NCBI RefSeq assembly: GCF_036181745.1
Contig: NZ_CP108080.1
Span: 7,815,501-7,879,500, forward strand
DNA length: 64,000 nt
Reading direction: 5' to 3'
Origin: Streptomyces sp. NBC_00259
GTDB taxonomy: Bacteria; Actinomycetota; Actinomycetes; Streptomycetales; Streptomycetaceae
The stretch's first letter is position 1; each line of letters begins with the position of its first letter. A model generated the notes under the pieces. That model did not search any database. It was not told where the DNA came from and saw only the letters and a program-made list of their open reading frames with translations. Shown in pieces: positions 1 to 7,186 of this stretch. The position numbers and the translations under genes were made by a program.

Positions 1-996
1 GCGGGCGATGGGCCTGCGCTCGGCCTCGTAGGTGTCCAGCAGCGCGTCGGACGCGGACCCGTGGGTGACCAGCGCCAGCTTCCACGCGAGGTTCTCCGCG
101 TCTCCGAGCCCGGTGTTCATTCCCTGGCCGCCGAAGGGGCTGTGGATGTGTGCGGCGTCGCCGGCGAGAAGGATCCGGCCACGCCGGTACGTGGACGCCA
201 GACGGCGGTGGATACGGAAGGTAGAGGTCCACAGCACCTTCGCCACGAGCGAGGGAGCGAGGCCGGCATGGTCCCGGAGCTGCCGGGTCAGCTCGTTGGC
301 GATGCCGTCGGCTCCGGGGTCCAGGTCCTCCGCTCGCGCCGGGGCCATGAGACGCCAGACACGGTGACCGGGCAAAGGGAAGGCGCCGAGCATACTGTCC
401 GCCCGGAGCCACACGGACACGGTGTCCGGCGGTAGGGGCAGATCGGCCTGCACGTCGGCCAGCAGGAAGTTCTCGATGACGGAAACGCCGGGAAAGTCGA
501 TGCCTGCCGCCTTGCGCACACGGCTGTGGGCGCCGTCGCACCCGATCAGCCACGTCGACCGGATCTGCTCCCCCGGGAACGACAGGGTCACACCGGACAC
601 GTCCTGTGCAACGGCGAGCAGTTCCTTTCCCCACTCGACCTCGACCCCCAGCTCACTCAGCCGCTGCCTCAAGGCTGCTTCCACGTCCACCTGGGACATC
701 AGCAGACCGGGCCGCGTCACCAGTTTCATCGGCCGGCCGACCTGCAGGTCGGCCATGGGTTTGCCGTTGACGTGGGTGACCACCCGGGCGATGCCTACTG
801 AGCGCTCGGGCAGGTCGGCCAGAGCGCCGAGCCGGTCGAGCACCTCTGCGCCGCGTGGCTGCAGCCCGAGCGCGCGTGAGGTGGTCGCGGGTTCCTGACG
901 CTTCTCCACCACGCGGACCCGGACCCCGGCAGCGGCGAGCCCGCAAGCCAGGGCGAGCCCTGTCGGTCCCGCCCCGACAACCACCACAGAAGACAT
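1..996 (-). CDS. FAD-dependent aromatic hydroxylase (partial, 3' end outside window)
   Basis: Flavoprotein monooxygenase of the PHBH/MhpA-like class, which hydroxylates aromatic or polyketide rings using NAD(P)H and O2. The start ATG is at 996-994. The first residues form the dinucleotide-binding loop VVVVGAGPTGLAL. A GCDGAHS motif follows near residue 180, and the FAD-ribityl motif GRILLAGDAAHIHSPFGGQG lies near residue 290. The window holds 332 codons; members usually run 400-550 residues, so the C-terminal part is missing only because the window ends. Two tandem palindromes lie directly upstream, so the gene is probably repressor-controlled. The substrate cannot be told from the sequence. 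Confidence 0.9.
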   Translation of the reverse strand, partial: MSSVVVVGAGPTGLALACGLAAAGVRVRVVEKRQEPATTSRALGLQPRGAEVLDRLGALADLPERSVGIARVVTHVNGKPMADLQVGRPMKLVTRPGLLMSQVDVEAALRQRLSELGVEVEWGKELLAVAQDVSGVTLSFPGEQIRSTWLIGCDGAHSRVRKAAGIDFPGVSVIENFLLADVQADLPLPPDTVSVWLRADSMLGAFPLPGHRVWRLMAPARAEDLDPGADGIANELTRQLRDHAGLAPSLVAKVLWTSTFRIHRRLASTYRRGRILLAGDAAHIHSPFGGQGMNTGLGDAENLAWKLALVTHGSASDALLDTYEAERRPIAR

Positions 997-1009
997 GCCG
1001 ACCCCAAGC

Positions 1010-1039
1010 GTTAGCGACTAACTTTAGTTAGAGACTAAC
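1010..1039. promoter_or_regulatory. Tandem palindromic operator upstream of the hydroxylase
   Basis: Two 13-bp copies of GTTAG-N3-CTAAC occur at 1010-1022 (GTTAGCGACTAAC) and 1027-1039 (GTTAGAGACTAAC), separated by TTTA. Each copy is a palindrome with 5-bp arms. They end 14 bp before the hydroxylase start codon, where a TetR or MarR dimer would block transcription. No such regulator gene lies on the right side, so it may be left of the window. Confidence 0.65.
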
Positions 1040-1083
1040 GCGAGTGACGTTGGCGTGGGACCCGCTGTGTCAGGATCCGTGTG

Positions 1084-1356
1084 TCAGGTCTCGGGTGGTC
1101 GGCGGTCCACGATGAACGCGACCAGAACTCCCGCGAGAACCGCCCACGCCAGCGCGCCGTATCCGGAGCTCTGCCAGCCGAGGAGACCGAGCACGGCTGC
1201 TGTCACCGCGCCTGCGGTCAACGCCCGGGTGTTGGAGAGAAAGGCCAACCGGACCCGAGCGCTTCCGGGCCTTCTCAGCTCGGCGACAGCGATCCTGATC
1301 ACGAGTGCGGCGACCACGATGGCGACGGTCAGCAGTGAGGCCCGGCCGTTCACCAT
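1084..1356 (-). CDS. Small membrane protein
   Basis: A 90-residue protein with three probable membrane segments: around residues 6-24 (LLTVAIVVAALVIRIAVA), 45-62 (ALTAGAVTAAVLGLLGWQ) and 66-82 (YGALAWAVLAGVLVAFIV). It ends in a short charged tail. It lies 87 bp downstream of nhaA on the same strand and could be co-transcribed with it. A GGGAG precedes the ATG, but the spacing is short. I do not recognise the family. Codon use and hydrophobic pattern support a real gene, with moderate certainty. Confidence 0.55.
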   Translation of the reverse strand: MVNGRASLLTVAIVVAALVIRIAVAELRRPGSARVRLAFLSNTRALTAGAVTAAVLGLLGWQSSGYGALAWAVLAGVLVAFIVDRRPPET

Positions 1357-1443
1357 GGCTCCCGGAGAACTCGGCGCCGACGGCCGCGAGGCCTGGCCGA
1401 CTTATCGCGAGCAGCCGGATCCCACGCCCGCATCCCCGTCTCC

Positions 1444-2760
1444 TTACCTTTCGGTCCGGGCACTGCCGGGTGCGGAACCGGCCCGCTGGTAGATGTCGGG
1501 GATCCCGTCGGCGTCGTCGTCGCGCGTCTCCTCCTCGTAGAGGCGGCGGTAGACCGCGTTGCGGCGTTTGATCAGCAGTGCGGCGAGGCCCGACGCCATC
1601 AGGGATCCGACGAGCACCGCGGCCTTGATGCGTTCGGCGTCGGCGGGGTCGGTGAACGCGAGTTCGCCGACGAGGAGGGCGACGGTGAAGCCGATACCGG
1701 CCAGGACGGCGAGGGAGAAGACGTCCGCCCATTCCAGGTCCGGGTTGAGACGGGCTCGCGTGAATCGTGCCGCGAGGTACGTGCCCGCGAAGATGCCGAC
1801 CGTCTTGCCGACGACGAGGCCGAGGACGACGCCGAGCGGCTCCGGGCGGGTGAACACCTCGCCCAGGGCCGCCGCCGAGACGCTCACGCCGGCGGCGAAC
1901 AGGGCGAACAGCGGCACAGCCACTCCCGCCGAGACGGGGTGCAGCAGATGCGAGGTCCGCTCGGCGGGTGTGGAGTCCTCGCCCTTGTCGCGGGTGGTAC
2001 GCAGGATCAGGCCCATGGCCACGCCGGCGACGGTCGCGTGGACTCCGCCGTTGTACATCAGCGCCCAGATGGCGATGCCGAGCGGTACGTACCACCACCA
2101 GCCGCGCACACGGAACCGCTGGAGGGCGTAGAAGACGCCCAGTCCGGCGAAGGCGCCGCCCAGCGCCCAGAAGTTCAGGTCGCTGGTGAAGAAGATCGCG
2201 ATGATCAGGATCGCGCCGAGGTCGTCGACGACGGCGAGGGTGAGGAGGAAGGCTCGCAGGGCGGCCGGGAGATGAGTGCTCAGGACGGCCAGGACCGCGA
2301 GTGCGAAGGCGATGTCGGTGGCCATCGGCACGGCCCAGCCCTGGGCGGTGCCACCGCCGGAGAACGTGGTGACGAGGTAGACGCCGGCGGGTACCACCAT
2401 TCCGCAGATCGCGGCGATGACGGGCAGTGCGGCCGTGGCGGGCGTACGCAGTTCGCCGACGACCAGTTCTCGCTTGAGTTCGATTCCGGCGACCAGGAAG
2501 AAGACGGCGAGCAGCCCGTCAGCGGTCCAGTGTCCGACCGAGAGATCGAGGCCGAGTGCGGGAATCCCGAAGTGGAAGTCGCGTATCTGCTCGTAGACGT
2601 CGCTCCATGGGGTGTTCGCCCAGATGAGCGCCACGACGGCCGCGGCGAGCAGCACCAGACCGCCGATGGTCTCGGTGCGCAGTGCGTCGGCCACGGCGTT
2701 GCGCTCGGGCAGAGGCAGCAGACCGAGGAACGTGGTGCGCTGACGCGGGGCGTCTGACAT
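1444..2760 (-). CDS. nhaA: Na+/H+ antiporter NhaA
   Basis: An integral membrane antiporter that exchanges internal Na+ (or Li+) for external protons. The protein has 438 residues, starting at ATG 2760-2758 (MSDAPRQR), with GGAGG nine bases upstream. An earlier in-frame start at 2862 would add 34 residues without NhaA character, so I prefer the shorter form. About a dozen hydrophobic segments are visible. The family's paired transport aspartates appear in LTLAVVDDLGAILIIAIFF, and GWAVPMATDIAFALAVLAVL precedes them. The hydrophilic C-terminal tail, after KRRNAVYRRLYEEE, is typical of actinobacterial forms. A small membrane protein gene follows on the same strand. Confidence 0.95.
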   Translation of the reverse strand: MSDAPRQRTTFLGLLPLPERNAVADALRTETIGGLVLLAAAVVALIWANTPWSDVYEQIRDFHFGIPALGLDLSVGHWTADGLLAVFFLVAGIELKRELVVGELRTPATAALPVIAAICGMVVPAGVYLVTTFSGGGTAQGWAVPMATDIAFALAVLAVLSTHLPAALRAFLLTLAVVDDLGAILIIAIFFTSDLNFWALGGAFAGLGVFYALQRFRVRGWWWYVPLGIAIWALMYNGGVHATVAGVAMGLILRTTRDKGEDSTPAERTSHLLHPVSAGVAVPLFALFAAGVSVSAAALGEVFTRPEPLGVVLGLVVGKTVGIFAGTYLAARFTRARLNPDLEWADVFSLAVLAGIGFTVALLVGELAFTDPADAERIKAAVLVGSLMASGLAALLIKRRNAVYRRLYEEETRDDDADGIPDIYQRAGSAPGSARTER

Positions 2761-2919
2761 GAGGAGGGGCCTCCGGGCCGTCGATGGAGCGGGCACACTG
2801 CGCCCTTGACGCCGACCAGACTTCCCGGCACACCCCGCGTCTCCTTGACGCGTTCTTAACACCCTATCCAGAACGAAGCGCGGTCACCAGACGGCGCTTG
2901 ATCTGCGGGAATGTGGTGA

Positions 2920-2960
2920 GGGGGCCCGCATACGCAAGGCGCGGGCGTATGCGGGCCCCC
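2920..2960 (-). terminator. Strong hairpin terminator of the alanine symporter gene
   Basis: A perfect 16-bp stem (GGGGGCCCGCATACGC at 2920-2935 against 2945-2960) with a 9-nt loop, 24 bp past the stop of the symporter gene. There is no marked T-run, as is usual in Streptomyces. Confidence 0.8.
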
Positions 2961-2984
2961 TCGGGAGCCGGGCCGCGGGGGCGG

Positions 2985-4520
2985 TCAGACGGTGGTCTTC
3001 ACCGGCTCCTGGTCCTCGTCGACGTCGTCCGTCTCGCCGGCCTTACGGGCGCGGACGAACTCCAGGAAGGAGTTCAGTTCGCGCTTGACGACCGGGGCGA
3101 GGAGGTAGAGGCCGATGATGTTGATGACGGCCAGCATGAAGAGAACGGCGTCGGCCATGTCGATCAGCGTCTGCAGCGTGAGCAGGGAGCCGGCGACGGC
3201 GAACAGCGTGTAGAGCACCTTGAAGGTGATCTCGCTGGCCTTGCTGCGGCCGAAGAGGTGCGTCCAGGCCTTGAGGCAGTAGTAGCCCCAGGTCAGCACC
3301 GTCGAGATGGCGAACAGCATCACCGCGAGGGTGAGGATGTACGGGAACCAGGGAAGCACCGTGCCGAAGGCGTCGGAGGTGATGGTGACGCCACCGATGG
3401 ACTCACCCGCGCGCGCCTCGGCCCAGCTCGCCGGGTTGGCGATCACGATGGTCAGGGCCGTCATGGTGCAGATGACCACGGTGTCGATGAAGGGCTCCAG
3501 CAGGGCGACCAGGCCCTCGCTGGCGGGGTGCTTGGTCTTCACCGCGGAGTGGGCGATCGGGGCGGAGCCGAGGCCGGCCTCGTTGGAGAAGGCGGCACGC
3601 TTGAAGCCGATGATCAGTGCGCCGAGGACACCGCCGGCGACGCCCTCCGGGGCGAAAGCACCCTCGATGATCGAGGCGACGGCGTCGGGGACGGCGCTGA
3701 CGTTCACCAGGATGACGACCAGGCAGGCGGCGATGTAGATGCCCGCCATGGCCGGGACCAGCTTGCTGGTGACGTTGGCGATGGAGCGGATTCCGCCGAG
3801 CAGCACGATGCCCACGATCGCGGCGATCAGGATGCCGAAGAACAGGGCGCCGGCGGAGGAGCCGAGAGCGCCGTTCTCGCCGCCGGCGACGGAGACGAGC
3901 TGCGCGTAGCTCTGGTTGACCTGGAAGAGGTTGCCGCCGAAGAGGCCGAAGAACAGGACCATGAAGGAGGCGAGGACCGCGAGGACCTTGCCGAGGGTCT
4001 TGCCGTTCTTGCCGAAGCGGTCGGCGAGGCCCTTGGGGAGGTAGTGCATGGGGCCGCCGGAGACGGTGCCGTCGGCGTGCACCTCGCGGTACTTCACACC
4101 GAGGGTGACCTCGACGAACTTGGTGGCCATACCCAGCAGGCCGCAGAGGATCATCCAGAAGGTCGCGCCGGGACCACCGATGGACACGGCGACAGCCACA
4201 CCCGCGATGTTGCCGAGGCCGACCGTGCCGGAGACGGCGGCGGTCAGTGCCTGGAAGTGGTTGACCTCACCGGCCGACCCCTTCTCGTCGTACTTGCCGC
4301 GCACCACGTCGACCGCGAGGCGGAACTTGCGTATCTGTACCAGGCCGAACCAGCTGCTGAACACCAGGCCGGCGATCACGAGCCAGGCGACGATGAGGGG
4401 CAGGTCCGCTCCGCCAACGCGAACGGAGAAGAAGACGACCTCTCCGAGCCAGGTGGCGATGGGCTCGAAGAATCCGCTGACAGCCTTGTCGACGGAATTG
4501 GTGATGGAGTCGAGTGACAC
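2985..4520 (-). CDS. Sodium:alanine symporter (AGCS family)
   Basis: An inner-membrane Na+-coupled importer of alanine or glycine (AlsT/DagA/CycA-type AGCS family). I take the start as GTG 4520-4518 (VSLDSITNS), with GAGGT seven bases upstream, giving 511 residues; the open frame extends further upstream but that part is not protein-like. Family motifs include EVNHFQALTAAVSGTVGLGN and IAGVAVAVSIGGPGATFWM, the latter at about residue 120, and GLGSAPIAHS in the middle. About ten membrane segments are visible. The C-terminus is acidic and ends EDQEPVKTTV. The gene stands alone, with a strong terminator behind it and a candidate Crp site about 240 bp upstream. Confidence 0.93.
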   Translation of the reverse strand: MSLDSITNSVDKAVSGFFEPIATWLGEVVFFSVRVGGADLPLIVAWLVIAGLVFSSWFGLVQIRKFRLAVDVVRGKYDEKGSAGEVNHFQALTAAVSGTVGLGNIAGVAVAVSIGGPGATFWMILCGLLGMATKFVEVTLGVKYREVHADGTVSGGPMHYLPKGLADRFGKNGKTLGKVLAVLASFMVLFFGLFGGNLFQVNQSYAQLVSVAGGENGALGSSAGALFFGILIAAIVGIVLLGGIRSIANVTSKLVPAMAGIYIAACLVVILVNVSAVPDAVASIIEGAFAPEGVAGGVLGALIIGFKRAAFSNEAGLGSAPIAHSAVKTKHPASEGLVALLEPFIDTVVICTMTALTIVIANPASWAEARAGESIGGVTITSDAFGTVLPWFPYILTLAVMLFAISTVLTWGYYCLKAWTHLFGRSKASEITFKVLYTLFAVAGSLLTLQTLIDMADAVLFMLAVINIIGLYLLAPVVKRELNSFLEFVRARKAGETDDVDEDQEPVKTTV

Positions 4521-4755
4521 AGTGGCTACCTCGATGGCGCAGGAAACCGGCGCCTGGGAGGAGCGCCGGGTGATGTGCGGTCTTTGAGCGAACGCCGTTG
4601 TCCGATCGGCGACCCCGGGTGGCACCGTCCGCGGACTCGGACCGTGATCACCCTGGTCGTGCTGCCGGCGCGTGCCGGCACCTCCGCACCACGGCGACGG
4701 GTGGGGCCGGTTTGCGGAGTTGCGCAGTTTTAGCACGTCCTTTACGCACCCTTGG

Positions 4756-4770
4756 GTGACGCGAATCACA
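4756..4770 (-). promoter_or_regulatory. Candidate Crp (cAMP receptor protein) site
   Basis: Read on the minus strand the sequence is TGTGATTCGCGTCAC. It fits the Streptomyces Crp pattern GTG-N6-GNCAC and also resembles the E. coli TGTGA-N6-TCACA site. It lies about 240 bp upstream of the symporter start. Confidence 0.4.
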
Positions 4771-5016
4771 TAACGATGAGTAACCGGGGAAACGGCCAGC
4801 GAGCGTGACTGGACCGTTATGCGGAGACGAACTCCTGTTTACCGAACGTCGCGAGTCGTTGGCGAAGCGTGCCCGAATGAAGGCCGTCTTTGCTCAGGGC
4901 GGGCACTCTGAGCTGCAGAAACTCCGGACCATGACCCTCGGGGGCGCCGCGACCACCGGCGATGCAGGTATGGCGCGCGTTCGATTCCGGTCTCCGGCAG
5001 AGTTTGCTGCGCCTAG

Positions 5017-5035
5017 ATTGCCGTATCCGGGCAGT
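5017..5035. promoter_or_regulatory. Imperfect palindrome similar to the one in front of the PucR gene
   Basis: ATTGCCG-N5-GGGCAGT. It shares its left arm and spacing with the perfect palindrome at 6362-6380, and five of seven bases match in the right arm. It may be a second site for the PucR-type regulator encoded between the two. Confidence 0.3.
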
Positions 5036-5194
5036 GACGATCGAGGGGTGCGCCTGTCACCCTTCCGCCTCCCATGCTTCATTAGCGGCTTCTGTCTAAT
5101 TTCATCCGCTTGAGTCGCGAAAACTCCGCCAGGGTGTGGCCCGGCGAAGCGGCTGGGCACTGGCCGCCCCGGAGCCATGGAGGCGCCTTCTCCC

Positions 5195-6256
5195 TCAGAG
5201 GTCCTGGTTCGGCCAGTCGAGCAATCGGGCTCCGATGACCGCCGTCTGGAGGGTGTAGCGGTGGATGGGGTCACCCGGGTCGACCCCCGTGAGCTTGTGG
5301 ATGCGGTCGAGCCGGTACGTCAGCGCACGCACGCTCAACGACAGTCGGCGTGCCGCCTCCGCCGCCACACAGCCCGTGTCGAAGTAGGCGATGAGGGTGT
5401 CGAGCAGCGGCCGGGCTCCACCGCGGGCGCCCTTGAGCGGGCCGAGGACGCTGCGCACGAGCTCGGCCATGGCCTGCCGGTCGCGGGTCAGTACCGGATA
5501 GACCAGAAGGTCCGAGGCATGCAGTACCGGGTCTTCCAGCCCCATGCGGTCTGCCAGGTCCAAGGCGTTCAGCGCCTCCTCGTAGGAGTGGACGACTCCG
5601 CCGGCGCCCGGGTGGGGACGGCCGACAGCGACCCGGCCACCGTCCGTCGCCGCGTACGCCTGCTTCGCGAAGAAGCCGAGTACGTCGGACTGGTCGCCCG
5701 GCGCGATGCAGATCAGCCGTCCGTCCTTCGTGGTGAGAAGGATGCGCCGGTCACCGAATCGGGCGACGAGCGCGGACTCGACCCGGCGGGTGAGCGGATG
5801 GCCGTCGTCATAGGGGGCGTTGCCCTGTGCCACGGCGACCGCGTGGGCGTGGGAGAGCAGGAGCCCGAAGCGTACGGCGCGCTCGGCGAGCCGGCCCAGG
5901 TCGCTGCGGCCATAGAGCAGGTCGTCGACGAACTCACGGCGGGCCGCCTCCTCCTGACGCACTGCGAGACGCTGTGCCCGCTCGTGGCCTTCGACGAAGG
6001 CGTCCACAGCCTGTTCGACGCAGGCGAGAAGGTGGTCGGCACCTGCGGGCGCCAGCCCTCGCCGTACCGTCTGGGCGGCGGCAAGGTGGGCTCGGACCAG
6101 GGCGCGCAGGCCGATGCCCGCCTCGGCGGCCCGCTCTCCCTGGATCCGGAGGGAGTCCAGTTCGTCACGGGTGAGCTTCCGCCCGGTGGCGCAGGCACTC
6201 GTGAGTGTCTCGGCATACCCCTTCAGATACTTCTCCGGCGTCTCCTGCTCTGCCAT
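5195..6256 (-). CDS. PucR/CdaR-family transcriptional regulator
   Basis: A 353-residue cytoplasmic regulator. The last 60 residues form the PucR C-terminal helix-turn-helix: LLDTLIAYFDTGCVAAEAAR followed by LSLSVRALTYRLDRIHKLTG. The middle (about 150-270) is the GGDEF-like CdaR domain, and the N-terminal third is helical and resembles the RsbRD-like part seen in these proteins. Start ATG is at 6256-6254. It lies between the symporter and the NfeD/flotillin pair. Regulators of this type often control nearby amino-acid or purine use genes, so the symporter is a possible target, but that is inference. Confidence 0.85.
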   Translation of the reverse strand: MAEQETPEKYLKGYAETLTSACATGRKLTRDELDSLRIQGERAAEAGIGLRALVRAHLAAAQTVRRGLAPAGADHLLACVEQAVDAFVEGHERAQRLAVRQEEAARREFVDDLLYGRSDLGRLAERAVRFGLLLSHAHAVAVAQGNAPYDDGHPLTRRVESALVARFGDRRILLTTKDGRLICIAPGDQSDVLGFFAKQAYAATDGGRVAVGRPHPGAGGVVHSYEEALNALDLADRMGLEDPVLHASDLLVYPVLTRDRQAMAELVRSVLGPLKGARGGARPLLDTLIAYFDTGCVAAEAARRLSLSVRALTYRLDRIHKLTGVDPGDPIHRYTLQTAVIGARLLDWPNQDL

Positions 6257-6361
6257 GACCTCTCCCGTTCCTTGTCGCGCCGACAGCGACTCTCTGGCGC
6301 GCGGAGATCAACGGGGCGTGCCCACCCAGCGTGCGCCGCACGGCATCAAGAGTACGTAAAG

Positions 6362-6380
6362 ATTGCCGGAAGACGGCAAT
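6362..6380. promoter_or_regulatory. Palindrome in the PucR/NfeD-like intergenic region
   Basis: A perfect inverted repeat, ATTGCCG-GAAGA-CGGCAAT, 106 bp upstream of the pucR-type gene and 153 bp upstream of the divergent membrane-protein gene. A likely autoregulatory operator. Confidence 0.45.
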
Positions 6381-6532
6381 GCGAACGGACGAGCTGCGCT
6401 GTCAGGATCCGATCGGGAGCAGGGAGACCGGGCGAGAACGAATGGCCGGCTGCCGAAAGCAGGAAGGGATCTCTTTCGCTTCCTCGGTGTTGGCGAGTGA
6501 CTGCCCGGTCCGTTCACGAGGGGGGATGACTG

Positions 6533-7138
6533 ATGGCCGAGTTCCTGCGAGGCGCCGCCGGTTTCCCCACGGTGCTGTTCACCTCGGCACTTCTGGTCGT
6601 CATCGGCTTCTGGCTGCTGGTTCTGACCGGCGCGGCCGCCCCTGAAAGCTTCGACGCGGACGTCGACACCGACGCACTGAGCCTGGGCGGCGTGCCCGTC
6701 TCGGTGGCGGCCTCGCTCCTGATCGCCTTCGGCTGGTTCATCAGCCTCGCAGGCTCGGTTCTGCTCAACCGTGCGGAACTGCCCAGCGTTCCTCTGCATC
6801 TGTTGCGCGTTGGCGTGCTCGTCGCCTCGCCGGCTCTGTCGTGGTGGGTCACCCGAGCGCTCGTGCGGCCGCTGGCGAAGCTCTTCCCCGACGAACCCGG
6901 GCCGTCCCGGCAGGACTTCGTCGGCCTGACCTGCACCGTCCGCACGGGGCGGGTGGACACGGGCTTCGGCCAGGCGGAGGTCGTCGCGCGGGACGGCTCC
7001 ACGGCACTCGTCCAGGTGCGTCAGACCGGCCATGACGTGCTGGGCCACGGCAGCACAGGCCTGCTGTACGCCTACGACGACGCCGGCGAGTTCTTCTGGG
7101 TCGCTCCGTACGACAAGGCGCTGGACCCTCGCGGCTGA
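6533..7138 (+). CDS. NfeD-like membrane protein with C-terminal OB-fold (flotillin partner)
   Basis: A 201-residue protein with three membrane segments, near residues 12-33 (TVLFTSALLVVIGFWLLVL), 55-76 (VAASLLIAFGWFISLAGSVL) and 90-107. A soluble C-terminal domain follows (about 125-195), starting DFVGLTCTVRTGRVDTGFGQ, which resembles the OB-fold of NfeD/YqiJ proteins. The gene runs directly into the flotillin gene 48 bp downstream. This pairing is the classic flotillin/NfeD arrangement thought to organise membrane microdomains. The start ATG follows GGGGGG by about eight bases. Confidence 0.85.
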   Translation: MAEFLRGAAGFPTVLFTSALLVVIGFWLLVLTGAAAPESFDADVDTDALSLGGVPVSVAASLLIAFGWFISLAGSVLLNRAELPSVPLHLLRVGVLVASPALSWWVTRALVRPLAKLFPDEPGPSRQDFVGLTCTVRTGRVDTGFGQAEVVARDGSTALVQVRQTGHDVLGHGSTGLLYAYDDAGEFFWVAPYDKALDPRG

Positions 7139-7186
7139 CGCCGCGCCTTGTTCCTCAGCACACGTCTCTCACCCGGGGGATTTCCC

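Larger units (their letters stand above)
4521..5194. other. Intergenic region upstream of the symporter gene
   Basis: A 674-bp stretch without a credible gene; the short open frames in it show no family features. It should hold the symporter promoter (minus strand). Two possible regulator sites lie here and are listed separately: a Crp-like site at 4756-4770 and an imperfect palindrome at 5017-5035. Confidence 0.6.

Noticed and set aside
2784..4517. 577-codon acidic frame opposite the symporter gene
   Set aside because: Antisense shadow rich in Glu/Asp/Gly; the symporter on the other strand is unmistakable.
4617..4629. GGGTGGCACCG, resembling the T-box riboswitch core
   Set aside because: It is on the plus strand, while the only gene it could serve is on the minus strand. 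No specifier stem or downstream terminator/antiterminator is visible.
4805..5113. 102-codon frame between the symporter and the PucR-type gene
   Set aside because: No SD, no recognisable protein pattern, and codon bias unlike the neighbours.
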